Both the position numbers and the translations under genes were made by a program. A stretch of DNA of 64,000 nucleotides from Klebsiella aerogenes KCTC 2190 (lineage in GTDB: Bacteria > Pseudomonadota > Gammaproteobacteria > Enterobacterales > Enterobacteriaceae). Location: assembly GCF_000215745.1 (NCBI RefSeq), contig NC_015663.1, forward strand, positions 2,852,001 to 2,916,000, in the 5' to 3' direction. Positions 35,569-45,679 of this stretch are shown piece after piece (within the stretch, counting starts at the first letter, position 1; each line of letters opens with the position of its first letter). The notes beneath the pieces are model-generated. The model ran no database searches. It saw nothing but the letters and a program-made list of their open reading frames with translations, and had not been told where the DNA came from.

Positions 35569-35635
35569 GCAACTTGCGACAATCCCCCCTAAGTGATAAA
35601 AGGTGCCCCTTCACAAAAACACACAGGGGAACGAC

Positions 35636-37012
35636 GTGAAAGACGCGTCAACGTCGTCGGATGCCGTAGAAGAGAGCGGCCCGACGCTTCATCGCGGTTT
35701 ACAGAACCGACATATTCAACTTATCGCCCTTGGCGGCGCGATTGGCACCGGCCTGTTTCTTGGCATTGGTCCCGCGATTCAAATGGCTGGCCCGGCGGTG
35801 TTGCTGGGTTACGCCGTGGCCGGTATTGTCGCTTTTCTGATTATGCGCCAGCTTGGCGAGATGGTGGTGGAAGAGCCGGTATCCGGTTCTTTTGCCCACT
35901 TTGCCTATAAATACTGGGGCCCGTTCGCCGGTTTCCTGTCCGGCTGGAACTACTGGGTGATGTTCGTGCTGGTAGGAATGGCGGAACTGACTGCCGCCGG
36001 GATTTATATGCAGTACTGGCTCCCCGATGTCCCCACCTGGGTTTGGGCGGCGGCTTTCTTCATCATTATTAACGCCGTCAACCTGGTCAACGTACGCCTG
36101 TACGGCGAGGCGGAGTTCTGGTTCGCGCTGATTAAAGTGCTGGCGATTATCGGCATGATCGCCTTTGGCCTGTGGATGCTGTTCGGCGGCCACGGCGGCA
36201 GCAAAGCCGGTTTTGATAACCTGTGGAAGCATGGCGGTTTCCTCGCCACTGGCTGGCATGGCCTGGTGCTGTCGCTGGCGGTGATTATGTTTTCTTTCGG
36301 CGGCCTGGAGCTTATCGGCATCACCGCTGCGGAAGCGCAAAATCCGGAAAAGAGCATTCCGAAAGCGGTTAACCAGGTGGTTTACCGTATCCTGCTGTTT
36401 TACATCGGTTCACTGGTGGTGCTGCTGGCGCTCTATCCGTGGGTAGAGATTAAATCCGATAGCAGCCCGTTTGTGATGATTTTCCATAATCTTGACAGCA
36501 ACGTGGTGGCTTCCGCGCTGAACTTCGTCATTCTGGTGGCATCGCTGTCGGTCTATAACAGCGGCGTCTATTCCAACAGCCGGATGCTGTTCGGCCTCTC
36601 GGTACAGGGCAATGCGCCGAAGTTTCTCGCCCGCGTCAGCAAACGCGGCGTGCCGGTGAATTCGCTATTGCTGTCAGGCGTTATTACCTCGCTGGTGGTG
36701 GTGCTCAACTATCTGCTGCCGCATGAAGCGCTGGGGCTGCTGATGGCGCTGGTGGTGGCGACGCTGCTGCTGAACTGGATCATGATCTGCATGGCGCATC
36801 TGAAGTTTCGCGCCGCGCAGCGTCGTAAGGGGCGTGAATCGAAGTTCAAAGCGTTACTGGCGCCAGCCAGCAACTACTTCTGTATCGCCTTTCTCGGTTT
36901 GATTCTGGTGCTGATGTGCACCATTGACGGGATGCGTCTGTCGGCAATACTGCTGCCGGTGTGGATTATCTTCCTGTTTGCCGCTTTCAAACTGCTGCGC
37001 CGCCCGGCGTAA
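35636..37012 (+). CDS. pheP: Phenylalanine permease PheP
   Basis: 458 residues from the GTG at 35636, with AGGGGA five bases upstream; this equals the length of E. coli PheP, while the ATG at 35603 would add 11 residues. Strong match in recalled sequence (HIQLIALGGAIGTGLFLGIG, EEPVSGSFAHFAYKYWGPF). Twelve membrane segments; imports L-phenylalanine by proton symport. Followed by ybdG as in E. coli, which supports the assignment. No clear TyrR box was seen upstream. Confidence 0.95.
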   Translation: MKDASTSSDAVEESGPTLHRGLQNRHIQLIALGGAIGTGLFLGIGPAIQMAGPAVLLGYAVAGIVAFLIMRQLGEMVVEEPVSGSFAHFAYKYWGPFAGFLSGWNYWVMFVLVGMAELTAAGIYMQYWLPDVPTWVWAAAFFIIINAVNLVNVRLYGEAEFWFALIKVLAIIGMIAFGLWMLFGGHGGSKAGFDNLWKHGGFLATGWHGLVLSLAVIMFSFGGLELIGITAAEAQNPEKSIPKAVNQVVYRILLFYIGSLVVLLALYPWVEIKSDSSPFVMIFHNLDSNVVASALNFVILVASLSVYNSGVYSNSRMLFGLSVQGNAPKFLARVSKRGVPVNSLLLSGVITSLVVVLNYLLPHEALGLLMALVVATLLLNWIMICMAHLKFRAAQRRKGRESKFKALLAPASNYFCIAFLGLILVLMCTIDGMRLSAILLPVWIIFLFAAFKLLRRPA

Positions 37013-37018
37013 GGCTTA

Positions 37019-37042
37019 TCGCCCCGCGGAATGGCGGGGCGA
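37019..37042. terminator. Bidirectional hairpin between pheP and ybdG
   Basis: Nine-base stem TCGCCCCGC / GCGGGGCGA between two convergent genes; no long T run. Confidence 0.65.
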
Positions 37043-37053
37043 CATTACAAATG

Positions 37054-38298
37054 CTATGACGACAGCGCGCCCGACAGTGAACGAATGTCGTTGCCGGTTG
37101 GCGTCTGGTGAATACGCAGGCCGAACTCATCAACCACCGCAAAGATATGGTCGAAGATGTCCGCCTGAATGCCTTCATACTCCGCCCACACCACGGTATT
37201 GGTGAAGCAGTAGATCTCAATCGGCAGGCCGTTAGCGTCCGGCGCCAGCTGGCGCACCATCATGGTCATATCCTTACGTAGCCGCGGATGGTTACGCAGA
37301 TACTCCTGCAGATAGGCGCGGAAGGTGCCGATATTGGTCATTTTGCGCAGGTTAAGCACCGACGGTTCATTAGCGTGCTGTTGGTTCCACTCATTAATTT
37401 CCTGATGGCGCGAGTCCATATAGGGCTTCAGCAATTTGGCCTGAATCAGGCGCTGCTGCTCCTGCTCGTCAAGAAAATGGATGCTGGTGGTATCGATGTT
37501 CAGGCTGCGCTTAATACGACGACCGCCGGAGGCCGACATCCCGCTCCAGTTTTTAAACGAATCCGAGACCAGCGACCAGGTGGGGATCGTGGTGATAGTG
37601 TTATCCCAGTTGCGCACTTTTACCGTCGTCAGGCCGATATCAATAACCGCGCCATCGGCGCCGTATTTTGGCATCTCCAGCCAGTCGCCGAGTTTGAGCA
37701 TGTCGTTGGCGGAAAGCTGGATCCCGGCCACCAGGCCAAGAATCGGGTCTTTAAATACTAACATCAGCACGGCGGCCATCGCGCCAAGACCGCTAATCAG
37801 AATCGCCGGCGACTGGCCAATCAGCAGCGATATGATCAGGATGCCGATAATAATCGCCGTGACCAGCTTAATCCCCTGGAAGATACCTTTAAGCGGCAGC
37901 TGCGAGGCGGTGGGGAATTTTTGCGCCAGGTTGAAAATCACGTCCAGCAGCGAGAAGAAAGAGAGCATGGCGTAAACCATGACCCACAATTGCGCGCAGG
38001 TAGATAAGATTTCCGCCGCTTCGCTGCCTTTCTGCAGCCAGAGCACGGCCTGAACGTTGACGATAATCCCCTGCAGGGTGAACGCCAGGCGGTGGAAGAG
38101 TTTATTTTGCGTAATGATCTGCAGCCATAAATGGCTGCTGGCCTGCGCCCGCTTTTCAAAGGTGCGTAGAACCACTTTGTGCAGAATGAGATGAACGACA
38201 ATCGCCGTCAGAAAAATAATGCCAAAAGTAATGATGAGCGAGGTGGTAGGGGTGATTTTGATGCCTAATGCGGCGATTTGCGATATTAATTCCTGCAT
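37054..38298 (-). CDS. ybdG: Mechanosensitive channel protein YbdG (MscM)
   Basis: 414 residues from the ATG at 38298 (AGGAGACGTT upstream); E. coli YbdG has 415. The longer frame to 38424 overlaps the MFS gene and is rejected. Five membrane segments in the N-terminal half and an MscS-like beta domain ([25 protein letters not shown]). It forms the channel of miniconductance type that responds to membrane tension at osmotic downshock. Order pheP-ybdG conserved with E. coli. Confidence 0.92.
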   Translation of the reverse strand: MQELISQIAALGIKITPTTSLIITFGIIFLTAIVVHLILHKVVLRTFEKRAQASSHLWLQIITQNKLFHRLAFTLQGIIVNVQAVLWLQKGSEAAEILSTCAQLWVMVYAMLSFFSLLDVIFNLAQKFPTASQLPLKGIFQGIKLVTAIIIGILIISLLIGQSPAILISGLGAMAAVLMLVFKDPILGLVAGIQLSANDMLKLGDWLEMPKYGADGAVIDIGLTTVKVRNWDNTITTIPTWSLVSDSFKNWSGMSASGGRRIKRSLNIDTTSIHFLDEQEQQRLIQAKLLKPYMDSRHQEINEWNQQHANEPSVLNLRKMTNIGTFRAYLQEYLRNHPRLRKDMTMMVRQLAPDANGLPIEIYCFTNTVVWAEYEGIQADIFDHIFAVVDEFGLRIHQTPTGNDIRSLSGALSS

Positions 38299-38375
38299 AA
38301 CGTCTCCTGTACATCCAGCGGTTATGATGACCGCTGGATGACTATTATGCAAATCAGAGGTTACACAGTTGTGAA

Positions 38376-39803
38376 TCAGGACGCCGTCGCCGCCGGCTGC
38401 AGGTTCAGGTGATGGCGCAGCCAAAGGGCAATAGCGCCCAGCAGCAGCATCATCGCCACCTCGACCAGCAGGAAGACGATCAGCGCCTGCGTATAGTCAC
38501 CGCCGCCGCGCTTGGCCAGGGTTAAGAACAGTGAGCCGAGAATGGCCGGCCCCAGCCCCAGCGTCGCCTGCTGCAAGGTGCTGAGGATGGCGCTACCGGC
38601 TCCGGCATCGCAAGCGCGAATGTCCCGCATCCCGATACGATAGAAACTGTTGACGATTAACGCCTGACCATAGCCGATCAGCGCGGTGGAGGGCACCAGC
38701 GCCAGCGTCGTGGTCCGCAGGCCAAGTTGATAAAAGGTGACGCTCAGCAGCAGCAGGCCGCTAATCTGCACCACCAGGCCAATCAGCAAAATCCGTCCCA
38801 TGCTGTAGCGAGCGATAAGCTTTGGCGCGTACAGCGCGGAGATAAAATAGGCCACCCCGAGAGCGATAAAACTGTTGCCGGACTGCCACGGCGCCATCCC
38901 CAGCCCGGCCTGCATGGTCAGCGCCATACAAAACATAAAGCCGGACCAGGCGCTGAAAAACAGCAGTGCGATAGCCATACCAAAACGGATGCTGGTGAGT
39001 TTCAACAGCCGTGGCGGTAACAGCGATTGCTCGCCGCGCTGCTGCTTACGCAGCGCGCTCAGGCGCATCCAGCCGAGCAGGGGGAGTACGGCCAGCAAAA
39101 GCAGCTGTAGCTCCCATGGCCAGTGTAGCTCCGGCCCCAGCGCCATAGGGAACAGCAGGCAGCAGAGGATTAACGCCAGGCTGAAAGTTCCCTCCCAGTC
39201 GATACTGGAATGGATTTCGCGGCGGGTTTCCGGCACATAGCGGCGGCTAAAGGCCAACACCAGCAGGCAGATAGGCACGTTGATAAAGAAGGCGTTACGC
39301 CAGCCGAGCCCGGCGATATCGGCGGAGACCAGCCAGCCGCCGCCCATCTGGCCGACGATAAACGCGATGCCGCCGATACCGCCGTACAGGCTGATCGCCC
39401 GGGCGTGAGCGGTGCCTTTCAGGGTGACGTGCAGGGTGGCGAGGATTTGCGGCACGATCAGCGCCGCGCCGGCACCTTGCAGCGTTCGTGCGGCGAGTAG
39501 GGCGTTAATGGAGTTAGCCATTCCGCATAGCAGCGAGGCGATGCCGAATACCGCCACCCCCCACAGAAACAGGCGGCGGCGTCCATAGTTATCGCCCAGT
39601 TTGCTGCCCATCGCCAGGCAGACGGCAAAGGCCACGCCGTACAGCGCGACGATAAGCTCCAGTTGGGTGGCGCTGGCGTCGAGGGAGTGGGTGATCGAGT
39701 CCAGCGCCACGTTGGTTATCGAGGTATCAATTAACGGCAGCATCTGGCCGGTCAGTAACAGCAGTAATCCGGCGCGGCCGGGTGAAACAGCAGACGAATT
39801 CAT
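38376..39803 (-). CDS. MFS drug exporter, 14-segment (EmrB/QacA type)
   Basis: 475 residues from the ATG at 39803 (GGAGAGATCCG upstream). About fourteen hydrophobic segments; motif A is [14 protein letters not shown] near residue 70 and motif C-like [14 protein letters not shown] near 131. Typical of proton-driven multidrug exporters of the DHA2 group. Divergent from an XRE-type regulator with an operator-like dyad between, a usual efflux/regulator arrangement. It is inserted between ybdG and nfsB relative to E. coli. Substrates unknown. Confidence 0.8.
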   Translation of the reverse strand: MNSSAVSPGRAGLLLLLTGQMLPLIDTSITNVALDSITHSLDASATQLELIVALYGVAFAVCLAMGSKLGDNYGRRRLFLWGVAVFGIASLLCGMANSINALLAARTLQGAGAALIVPQILATLHVTLKGTAHARAISLYGGIGGIAFIVGQMGGGWLVSADIAGLGWRNAFFINVPICLLVLAFSRRYVPETRREIHSSIDWEGTFSLALILCCLLFPMALGPELHWPWELQLLLLAVLPLLGWMRLSALRKQQRGEQSLLPPRLLKLTSIRFGMAIALLFFSAWSGFMFCMALTMQAGLGMAPWQSGNSFIALGVAYFISALYAPKLIARYSMGRILLIGLVVQISGLLLLSVTFYQLGLRTTTLALVPSTALIGYGQALIVNSFYRIGMRDIRACDAGAGSAILSTLQQATLGLGPAILGSLFLTLAKRGGGDYTQALIVFLLVEVAMMLLLGAIALWLRHHLNLQPAATAS

Positions 39804-39861
39804 CGGATCTCTCCATTGCGTCATTCAGCGGATGGCCGTAGCATCTCCGATTAATTAAACG

Positions 39862-39889
39862 GGTACCAGTTCCTGTCTATACTGGTATT
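39862..39889. promoter_or_regulatory. Operator-like repeat between exporter and regulator
   Basis: ACCAGT (39865-39870) and ACTGGT (39881-39886) form an inverted repeat with a ten-base gap; a further GGTACTACC follows. Position fits repression of both divergent promoters by the adjacent regulator. Confidence 0.45.
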
Positions 39890-39912
39890 GGTACTACCAT
39901 GCTGGAGGAACA

Positions 39913-40782
39913 ATGACGCTAATGCTGCAACGTGAGGCGCTGAATCTCGCGCCCGATGATAGCCGTAAACAGCTGGGAGCATTTCTGCGCGCCCGCCGCG
40001 AAAGCCTTGACCCGCAGCGTCTCGGCCTGCCGCGCGTCGGGCGGCGGCGGACGCCGGGGCTGCGCCGGGAAGAGGTGGCGATGCTGGCGGACGTCGGCGT
40101 GACCTGGTACACCTGGCTTGAGCAGGGGCGGGAAGTGAATCCGTCGGCGGCGGTATTAAGCGGCGTGGCCAGCGCGCTGCAGTGCAGCCCGCTGGAAACC
40201 CGCCATCTGTTCGTACTGGCCGGCTTAACGCCGCCGGAGAATACGCAGGCCACGGTTTGCGAGGGGATCAGTCCCGGAACCCGACGCATGCTTGATAGCC
40301 TGATGCCGCAGCCCGCCAGCATTCAGAAACCGAACTTTGATATCGTCGCCTGGAATGACAGTTTTTGCCGCCTGATGGGCGTTGATTTCGCGACGATTGC
40401 CGAAGAAGACCGCAATTGCATCTATCTCTATCTCACCTGCGAAGCCTGGCGTAGCCGCATTGAAAATCGCGATGTGTTGCCGACTTTTGTTTCCTATTTT
40501 CGCGCGGCGATGGCTGAGCATCGCGGTTCGCCAGAGTGGGAAGATAAGCTGGCGCGCTTTTTCGCCGCTTCAGCGGAGTTCGAAGCGCTATGGCACCAGC
40601 GCTATGAGGTGCGCGGCGTCGAAAACCAGGTGAAAAATTTTAACCATCCGCAGCTCGGGCGCTTTAGCCTGCAGCAAATGTACTGGTATTCCGCGCCGCG
40701 CAACGGTTCGCGTCTGCTGGTCTATTTACCGCTGGATGAAACCGGAGAACAGGCGCTGGCCTGGTTGGATCAACAGGGCTAA
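39913..40782 (+). CDS. XRE-family regulator with MmyB-like ligand domain
   Basis: 289 residues. N-terminal helix-turn-helix with the characteristic LGAFLRARRESLDPQRLGLP and RRTPGLRREEVAMLADVGVTWYTWLEQGRE segments (residues ~15-80); C-terminal part is the MmyB-type ligand-binding region with PNFDIVAWNDSFCRLMGVDF near 140. Such proteins usually repress a divergent exporter or oxidoreductase. The MFS gene is the obvious target. Start at 39913 follows GGAGGAAC. Confidence 0.82.
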   Translation: MTLMLQREALNLAPDDSRKQLGAFLRARRESLDPQRLGLPRVGRRRTPGLRREEVAMLADVGVTWYTWLEQGREVNPSAAVLSGVASALQCSPLETRHLFVLAGLTPPENTQATVCEGISPGTRRMLDSLMPQPASIQKPNFDIVAWNDSFCRLMGVDFATIAEEDRNCIYLYLTCEAWRSRIENRDVLPTFVSYFRAAMAEHRGSPEWEDKLARFFAASAEFEALWHQRYEVRGVENQVKNFNHPQLGRFSLQQMYWYSAPRNGSRLLVYLPLDETGEQALAWLDQQG

Positions 40783-40806
40783 GCCCGCAATGGACAAGGA
40801 ACGCTT

Positions 40807-41844
40807 ATGAACGTCACCCGCAAGCAGCAGCGGATTCTTCAACGCGCTATTGAGCAATGGCAGCAGGAGGGGGTTCTGAACAGCAGTGATGGCCAACGGC
40901 TGTCAGCGTCGCTATCTGTCCGTACTTTCGACTGGCAGCGCCTGAGCCGCTATGCCTTCTGGACCGCGATAGCCTGCGTCTTGATTGCGCTGGGGAGTCT
41001 GTTCGCCGACGCTGAATTGATTGCGGCGATTATCAATCTGTTCAGCGATTCCGCTGTCGCGCGGATTATTCTGCCGACGCTGCTGGCCATCGCATTTTAC
41101 TATTGGGGGTTCCGCCGCCAGCGGCGCGAATCCCAGTGGCACTACAGCACCGAGGCGATTTTGTTCCTCGGCGTCGTCTGTACCGCCATTGCCTTGTGGC
41201 AGCTAGGCGATCGGCTGGACGACGGCAGCGGCCATGTGGCGCCGCTAATACTGCTCGGCTGCGCCATTTACGGCCTGATAGGGTTTTTCGCCCGCTCCGG
41301 GCTGGTGTGGCTGTTCTTCCTGCTGGCGTTAGGTAACTGGTTTGGCGCGGAAACCGGCTATGTATCAGGTTGGGGCGCCTACTGGCTGGGGATGAGCTTC
41401 CCGATTCGTTTCGTGCTGTTCGGCGGCGTGCTGCTGGCGCTGTGCTACTTGATGCAAAATGTATTACACCAGCGGCAGTTGTTTACCGTTAGTAAGGCGA
41501 TGGGGCTGACCTGGCTGTTTGTCGCGCTGTGGATCCTGTCGATTTTCGGCAACTACGATTCCGATAGCTGGTATGGGGTGAGCCAGGCGCAACTGCTGCC
41601 GTGGGGGCTGCTGTTTGCGCTGGCGGCGGCGATCTGTATTTATATCAGCCTGAAAACCGACGATGGCATGCTGCGTGGATTTGGCCTGACGTTTCTTGCC
41701 ATCAACCTCTACACCCGCTTCTTCGAATTCTTCTGGTATAGCCTGCACAAGGTGGTGTTCTTCCTTATCCTGGCGGTATCGCTGGCGATGATTGGTCGCT
41801 ACGCCGAGCGGATCTGGCACGCCGGCGAGGGGGAGAAAAAGTAA
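40807..41844 (+). CDS. DUF2157 integral membrane protein
   Basis: 345 residues with about ten hydrophobic segments after a soluble N-terminal region (residues 1-45, RILQRAIEQWQQEGVL). The N-terminal part and membrane layout match DUF2157. It follows the regulator by 24 bp and could be co-transcribed with it. No function is known for the family; ligand, transport or sensing roles are all open. Confidence 0.65.
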   Translation: MNVTRKQQRILQRAIEQWQQEGVLNSSDGQRLSASLSVRTFDWQRLSRYAFWTAIACVLIALGSLFADAELIAAIINLFSDSAVARIILPTLLAIAFYYWGFRRQRRESQWHYSTEAILFLGVVCTAIALWQLGDRLDDGSGHVAPLILLGCAIYGLIGFFARSGLVWLFFLLALGNWFGAETGYVSGWGAYWLGMSFPIRFVLFGGVLLALCYLMQNVLHQRQLFTVSKAMGLTWLFVALWILSIFGNYDSDSWYGVSQAQLLPWGLLFALAAAICIYISLKTDDGMLRGFGLTFLAINLYTRFFEFFWYSLHKVVFFLILAVSLAMIGRYAERIWHAGEGEKK

Positions 41845-41883
41845 CGGTTTTTCCCTGCTAAGCGTAAGCGATCGCCGCAGCCC

Positions 41884-41970
41884 TCCCCGGATGGCGGCGC
41901 GTTGCGCCTTATCCGGGCTACGATCCGGCACTCGGTTGGTAGCCCCGGTAAGCGTTAGCGCCACCGGGGA
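41884..41970. repeat. Composite REP/BIME element
   Basis: CCCCGGATGGCGGCGCG... TATCCGGGCTAC followed by GTAGCCCCGGTAAGCG... CCACCGGGG, the same two-unit element as at 15372. It sits between convergent DUF2157 and nfsB genes. Confidence 0.75.
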
Positions 41971-41986
41971 GGGATGCGCGCGGAGA

Positions 41987-42640
41987 TTAGATCTCGGTGA
42001 TGGTGGTGGACTGCGGCAGGCGGGATTTCGGCAGCGCGGCGTTGAAGTCTTCCACGCTGTGATGACCGACCGGCACCACGACCACGCTGGTATAACCTTG
42101 CGCTTTCAGGCCAAACTCTTCGTCGAGGATGGCGAAATCGACGCCTTCGATCGGCACCGCATCCAGACCCATTGCCGCCACGCCGAGCAGGAAGTTGCCC
42201 ACGTTAAGATAAACCTGTTTCGCCATCCACTGATCGTCATCCTTCAGCTCTTTGCGGTGCATATCGGCAAAGAAGGTGCGGCCTTTGTGGTTACCGGCTT
42301 TGGCTTCCGGAGTGGCAAAACGGCCATCGGCATCTTCCTGATCAACGACTTTTTCCAGCCACGCATCGTCCATTGCGGTTTTCGCACAGAACACGACAAC
42401 GTGGGAAGCGTCGAGGATTTTACGTTCGTTAAACACATAGGTGCCGCTGGCTGCTTTCGCGACGCGAGCTTTACCTTCATCGCTGCTGGCGACGATAAAG
42501 TGCCATGGCTGAGAGTTGGTGCTCGACGGGCTATATTGCAGCAGCGTTTTCAGGTTTTCCGCCTGTTCAGCCGTCAGTTTTTTCGCCGGATCAAAAGCCT
42601 TAGTGGAGTAACGTTTTAAGGCAACTGAGATAATATCCAT
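41987..42640 (-). CDS. nfsB: Oxygen-insensitive NAD(P)H nitroreductase NfsB
   Basis: 217 residues, same length as E. coli NfsB and nearly the same N terminus ([17 protein letters not shown]). FMN-dependent; contains [17 protein letters not shown] and [20 protein letters not shown]. It reduces nitro compounds and quinones by two-electron steps, and activates nitrofuran drugs. It neighbours ybdF as in E. coli. In related bacteria it is controlled by MarA/RamA-type regulators, and ramA lies only ~2.4 kb away. Confidence 0.95.
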   Translation of the reverse strand: MDIISVALKRYSTKAFDPAKKLTAEQAENLKTLLQYSPSSTNSQPWHFIVASSDEGKARVAKAASGTYVFNERKILDASHVVVFCAKTAMDDAWLEKVVDQEDADGRFATPEAKAGNHKGRTFFADMHRKELKDDDQWMAKQVYLNVGNFLLGVAAMGLDAVPIEGVDFAILDEEFGLKAQGYTSVVVVPVGHHSVEDFNAALPKSRLPQSTTITEI

Positions 42641-42760
42641 GACTCTTCCTCACAATTTTCAGCCCCTTACGGGCACATTTCGTGGGATGAAGAGTACAGC
42701 GATGCGCGGGAAATGATAAGAGTGAAAAATGCGATAACACTTATCGCATTTATTTGAAAA

Positions 42761-43129
42761 TCAGCCGGGACGCAGCCGGCGCTGGTCTTTTTTTGCCAGC
42801 TTATCCACCACCAGATTCCACGAGTCGTCAATAAGCTCGGCAAGTAAATCCTCGCTGATATCCTCGCCCGGCACCACGGTGATCCAGTGCTTTTTGTTCA
42901 TGTGATAGCCCGGTTCGATGCTGCGGTAAATTTGCTGATTGAGCAGCGATTTTTGCGGATCGGCCTTCAGGTTGACTATGGCTCGCCCGCGAAGGGTCAT
43001 GGTCAACATGAAAATACGCCCGCCGACTTTAAACACGTCATACTCCGGGCCAAACGGCCAGCAGTGTTCGGTGAAAGGGTAGGTTAGCGCGATACGCTGC
43101 GCGTGATGGTGTAGCGCTTCGTTATCCAT
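42761..43129 (-). CDS. ybdF: YbdF, MmcQ/YjbR-family protein
   Basis: 122 residues, like E. coli YbdF (122). MmcQ/YjbR DNA-binding fold (DUF419): [18 protein letters not shown] near residue 27 and [17 protein letters not shown] near 79. Biochemical role unknown; the fold resembles a DNA-binding double-wing protein. Its start codon shares one base with the ramR stop codon (TAATG), so it is likely co-transcribed with ramR. Confidence 0.9.
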   Translation of the reverse strand: MDNEALHHHAQRIALTYPFTEHCWPFGPEYDVFKVGGRIFMLTMTLRGRAIVNLKADPQKSLLNQQIYRSIEPGYHMNKKHWITVVPGEDISEDLLAELIDDSWNLVVDKLAKKDQRRLRPG

Positions 43130-43710
43130 TACGACTCATTCTCATGCAGCGCATTCCACATGGCCTCAAAACCGAGGGCAATGATCTCGCGAGCGCGCTG
43201 CGGATCGTGGCTGGCGAACTCGATAGTGGTTTCGGCCAGCGACAGGAACAGGGCATCGCCGAAAGCGCGATAGGCGTCGCTAAGGAAAACCGCTTTCACC
43301 GACAGCTGGCACATTTCGTTAAGCTCGGGAAAACTCTCTTTGACCTGGATGCGCGTTTCATCGGTGATGCGTTCGCTCAGCGCCATACGGCGAATGGCGC
43401 GGTATTCCATAGGGTTACGCATTCCCCAGTCGATATAGCTGTTCCAGATGTTCCGCGCGTTCTCTTTCGGGCGTTTTTCGTCAGGATTGAGCCCGGCGAT
43501 CATTGTCTGTACTAAGCGCATCTTAATGGCGAGGTATAACTCGTTGAGCAACTCATCTTTGGTGGCGAAATAGCGAAACAGCGTTCCCTCGGCAACCCCC
43601 GCGCTGCGGGCTATCGCCGATGTTGAAGCGGCAATGCCGGACTGGGCGAAAGCGGCCGTGGCGGCTTCCAGTAACGCTTGTTTTTTATCTTCACTCTTAG
43701 GACGAGCCAC
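43129..43710 (-). CDS. ramR: RamR, TetR-family repressor of ramA
   Basis: 193 residues, the usual RamR length, apparently intact. TetR helix-turn-helix [22 protein letters not shown] (residues ~20-42) and a ligand-binding helical core. It represses romA-ramA; loss-of-function changes cause efflux-mediated multidrug resistance in Klebsiella and Salmonella. Divergent from romA with its operator between. No frameshift or early stop is seen, so the copy should work, but single substitutions cannot be judged. Confidence 0.93.
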   Translation of the reverse strand: MARPKSEDKKQALLEAATAAFAQSGIAASTSAIARSAGVAEGTLFRYFATKDELLNELYLAIKMRLVQTMIAGLNPDEKRPKENARNIWNSYIDWGMRNPMEYRAIRRMALSERITDETRIQVKESFPELNEMCQLSVKAVFLSDAYRAFGDALFLSLAETTIEFASHDPQRAREIIALGFEAMWNALHENES

Positions 43711-43826
43711 TACATTTTACCTCGCTGAAAGTTAAACCTCGATCTAATCACGGCGGACCGCACAACTGCAACGGCAGATGTCAAAAATTGAAAATAGTCT
43801 TGACGATTTTCTACTCCTTCCTAATA

Positions 43827-43846
43827 ATGAGTGCTTACTCACTCAT
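43827..43846. promoter_or_regulatory. RamR operator
   Basis: ATGAGTG-N6-CACTCAT, the known RamR-binding palindrome, perfect on both arms. It lies 72 bp before the romA start and covers the romA-ramA promoter region. Confidence 0.85.
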
Positions 43847-43898
43847 AATCAAGTTATATCATAAAGTCTCCTGGATGGGGCTTTCGTCTGGTCAGGAT

Positions 43899-44999
43899 AT
43901 GAACCGTGTCACCTTTAGCGTGGTCGCCATTATGTTATTAGCAGCAGCAACGACATTGCCGTTTGTTCTTAATGCCGGTTTTGGCAAAGCGCCGCAGGGT
44001 GCGCAGCTCAGTCTTGTCGAACAGTCGCCGAACTACCGTGACGGCCAGTTCCATAACCAACTGCCGACGCCGGGATTCACCGGCCAGAAAAACATGCTGG
44101 CCGCGTGGTGGGATTTTCTGGTCACGAAACGAGAAAACGCGCGCCCGCAGCAGCCGTTGCCGCTGGTGAATACCGATCTTGCCGGTTTGCCGTCTGGTGA
44201 AGACGTCATGGTCTGGCTCGGTCACTCATCGTGGTATCTGCAGCTGGCGGGTAAACGTATCCTGATCGACCCGGTATTTAGCGATTACGCCGCGCCGTTC
44301 TCTTTCATCAATAAGGCTTTCCCCGGTGATTACCCGTGGAACGCGCAGCGGATGCCGGAGATCGATCTGCTGATTATCTCCCACGATCACTACGACCATC
44401 TCGACTACGCCACCATTAAGGCGCTGATGCCGAAAGTTAAACGCGTGGTGACGCCGCTCGGCGTCGGCTCGCATCTGCGCTACTGGGGAATGGATGCGGC
44501 GATTATTGATGAAGTGGACTGGAACCAGACGATAAAAATCAGCGATGAACTCACCGTACATGCGCTGCCGGCTCGCCATTTCTCCGGCCGTGGGCTGAAA
44601 CGCAACCAGACCTTATGGGCCAGCTTCCTGTTCGTCACCCCGCAGGAAAAGATTTATTACAGCGGCGATAGCGGCTATGGCCCGCATTTTAAGGCCATTG
44701 GCGAACAGTTTGGCCCTATCGATCTGGCAATCATGGAAAACGGTCAATATGACCAGGACTGGAAGTACATCCACATGATGCCGGAAGAAACGGCGCAGGC
44801 CGCCGATGATTTACGCGCCCGGTCGGTATTACCGGGGCATGCCGGACGCTTTGTGCTGGCAAAACACAGCTGGGACGATCCGTACCAGCGGCTGGCGGCA
44901 GCTAGCGAAGGACGTGAGTGGCGTTTAGTCACGCCAATGCTGGGCGAACCGGTGTGGGTCGCTGATAAGACACAATCATTTAACGCCTGGTGGCGCTAA
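43899..44999 (+). CDS. romA: RomA, metallo-beta-lactamase-fold protein
   Basis: 366 residues from the ATG at 43899; the longer frame from 43788 covers the RamR operator and is rejected, while the real start could also be at 43875. Signal-anchor near residues 5-25. Metallo-hydrolase motif SHDHYDHLD (residues ~164-172, His/Asp ligands) and YYSGDSGYGPHF. Similar to NAPE-PLD-like lactamase-fold proteins. Known from Enterobacter/Klebsiella as a gene co-transcribed with ramA that affects outer-membrane protein levels; biochemical substrate unknown. Ends 32 bp before ramA. Confidence 0.88.
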   Translation: MNRVTFSVVAIMLLAAATTLPFVLNAGFGKAPQGAQLSLVEQSPNYRDGQFHNQLPTPGFTGQKNMLAAWWDFLVTKRENARPQQPLPLVNTDLAGLPSGEDVMVWLGHSSWYLQLAGKRILIDPVFSDYAAPFSFINKAFPGDYPWNAQRMPEIDLLIISHDHYDHLDYATIKALMPKVKRVVTPLGVGSHLRYWGMDAAIIDEVDWNQTIKISDELTVHALPARHFSGRGLKRNQTLWASFLFVTPQEKIYYSGDSGYGPHFKAIGEQFGPIDLAIMENGQYDQDWKYIHMMPEETAQAADDLRARSVLPGHAGRFVLAKHSWDDPYQRLAAASEGREWRLVTPMLGEPVWVADKTQSFNAWWR

Positions 45000-45031
45000 C
45001 CGCCAGAGTGGTTCAGAAGGAGAGAAGAGAT

Positions 45032-45373
45032 ATGAATATATCCGCTCAGGTGATTGACACTATCGTGGAATGGATTGATGACAATCTGCATCAACCGCTG
45101 CGTATTGATGATATTGCGCGCCATGCCGGGTATTCGAAATGGCATCTGCAACGGCTGTTTTTACAGTACAAAGGGGAAAGTCTCGGGCGCTACATTCGCG
45201 AGCGTAAACTGCTGCTGGCGGCGCGCGACCTGCGAGATACCGACCAGCGGGTTTATGATATCTGCCTGAAATACGGCTTTGATTCGCAGCAGACCTTTAC
45301 CCGTATCTTTACCCGTACCTTCAATCAGCCGCCGGGCGCGTATCGCAAAGAGAACCACAGCCGCGCGCACTGA
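45032..45373 (+). CDS. ramA: RamA, AraC/XylS-family transcriptional activator
   Basis: 113 residues from the ATG at 45032 (AGGAGAGAAGAG upstream). Consists almost solely of the AraC-type double helix-turn-helix (IDDIARHAGYSKWHLQRLF and YDICLKYGFDSQQTFTRIF), like MarA, SoxS and Rob. Activates acrAB-tolC and other stress genes and represses porins. Controlled by RamR through the operator at 43827. A terminator follows directly. A longer frame from 44990 overlaps romA and lacks a ribosome site. Confidence 0.95.
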   Translation: MNISAQVIDTIVEWIDDNLHQPLRIDDIARHAGYSKWHLQRLFLQYKGESLGRYIRERKLLLAARDLRDTDQRVYDICLKYGFDSQQTFTRIFTRTFNQPPGAYRKENHSRAH

Positions 45374-45392
45374 GCGCCGGCCGCATACCAGT

Positions 45393-45417
45393 CCGCCTCT
45401 ATCGGCGGGCTTTTTTT
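45393..45417 (+). terminator. Terminator of romA-ramA
   Basis: CCGCC-TCTAT-C-GGCGG stem with seven T. Confidence 0.85.
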
Positions 45418-45430
45418 GCTCTCTTGCGGC

Positions 45431-45679
45431 TTAATCTGCCAGCGAGAACCAGCGGCGCCATACCCAGCGCAATACCAGATACTCAACGACTCCCAGCGCT
45501 AAGAACCACAGGCAGAAGATCAGGGTATAGAGCTGGTTGAGATCCATCAGGTGGAAGGATGTGACCAATTTTTGCGCCAGCGTCAGGCCGAGCGAGGGCG
45601 CCGGCAGCAACAGACACGAAATCAGGGCTAACAGCAAAATGCCGGCGGCGGATAACAGCGTTTCCAGCGGGTGTTTCAT
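45431..45679 (-). CDS. ybdJ: YbdJ, small inner-membrane protein
   Basis: 82 residues, same as E. coli YbdJ (DUF1158). Two hydrophobic segments (about residues 8-26 and 49-70) with a positively charged C-terminal end (RWVWRRWFSLAD). No known function. Order ybdJ-ybdK conserved, though a P-type ATPase and two other genes are inserted between them here. Confidence 0.85.
   Translation of the reverse strand: MKHPLETLLSAAGILLLALISCLLLPAPSLGLTLAQKLVTSFHLMDLNQLYTLIFCLWFLALGVVEYLVLRWVWRRWFSLAD

Noticed and set aside
43788..43898. Longer start for romA
   Set aside because: This part contains the RamR operator and promoter, so it is not translated.
44990..45031. Longer start for ramA
   Set aside because: Would overlap romA and lacks a ribosome site; ATG at 45032 has AGGAG and gives the known 113 residues.
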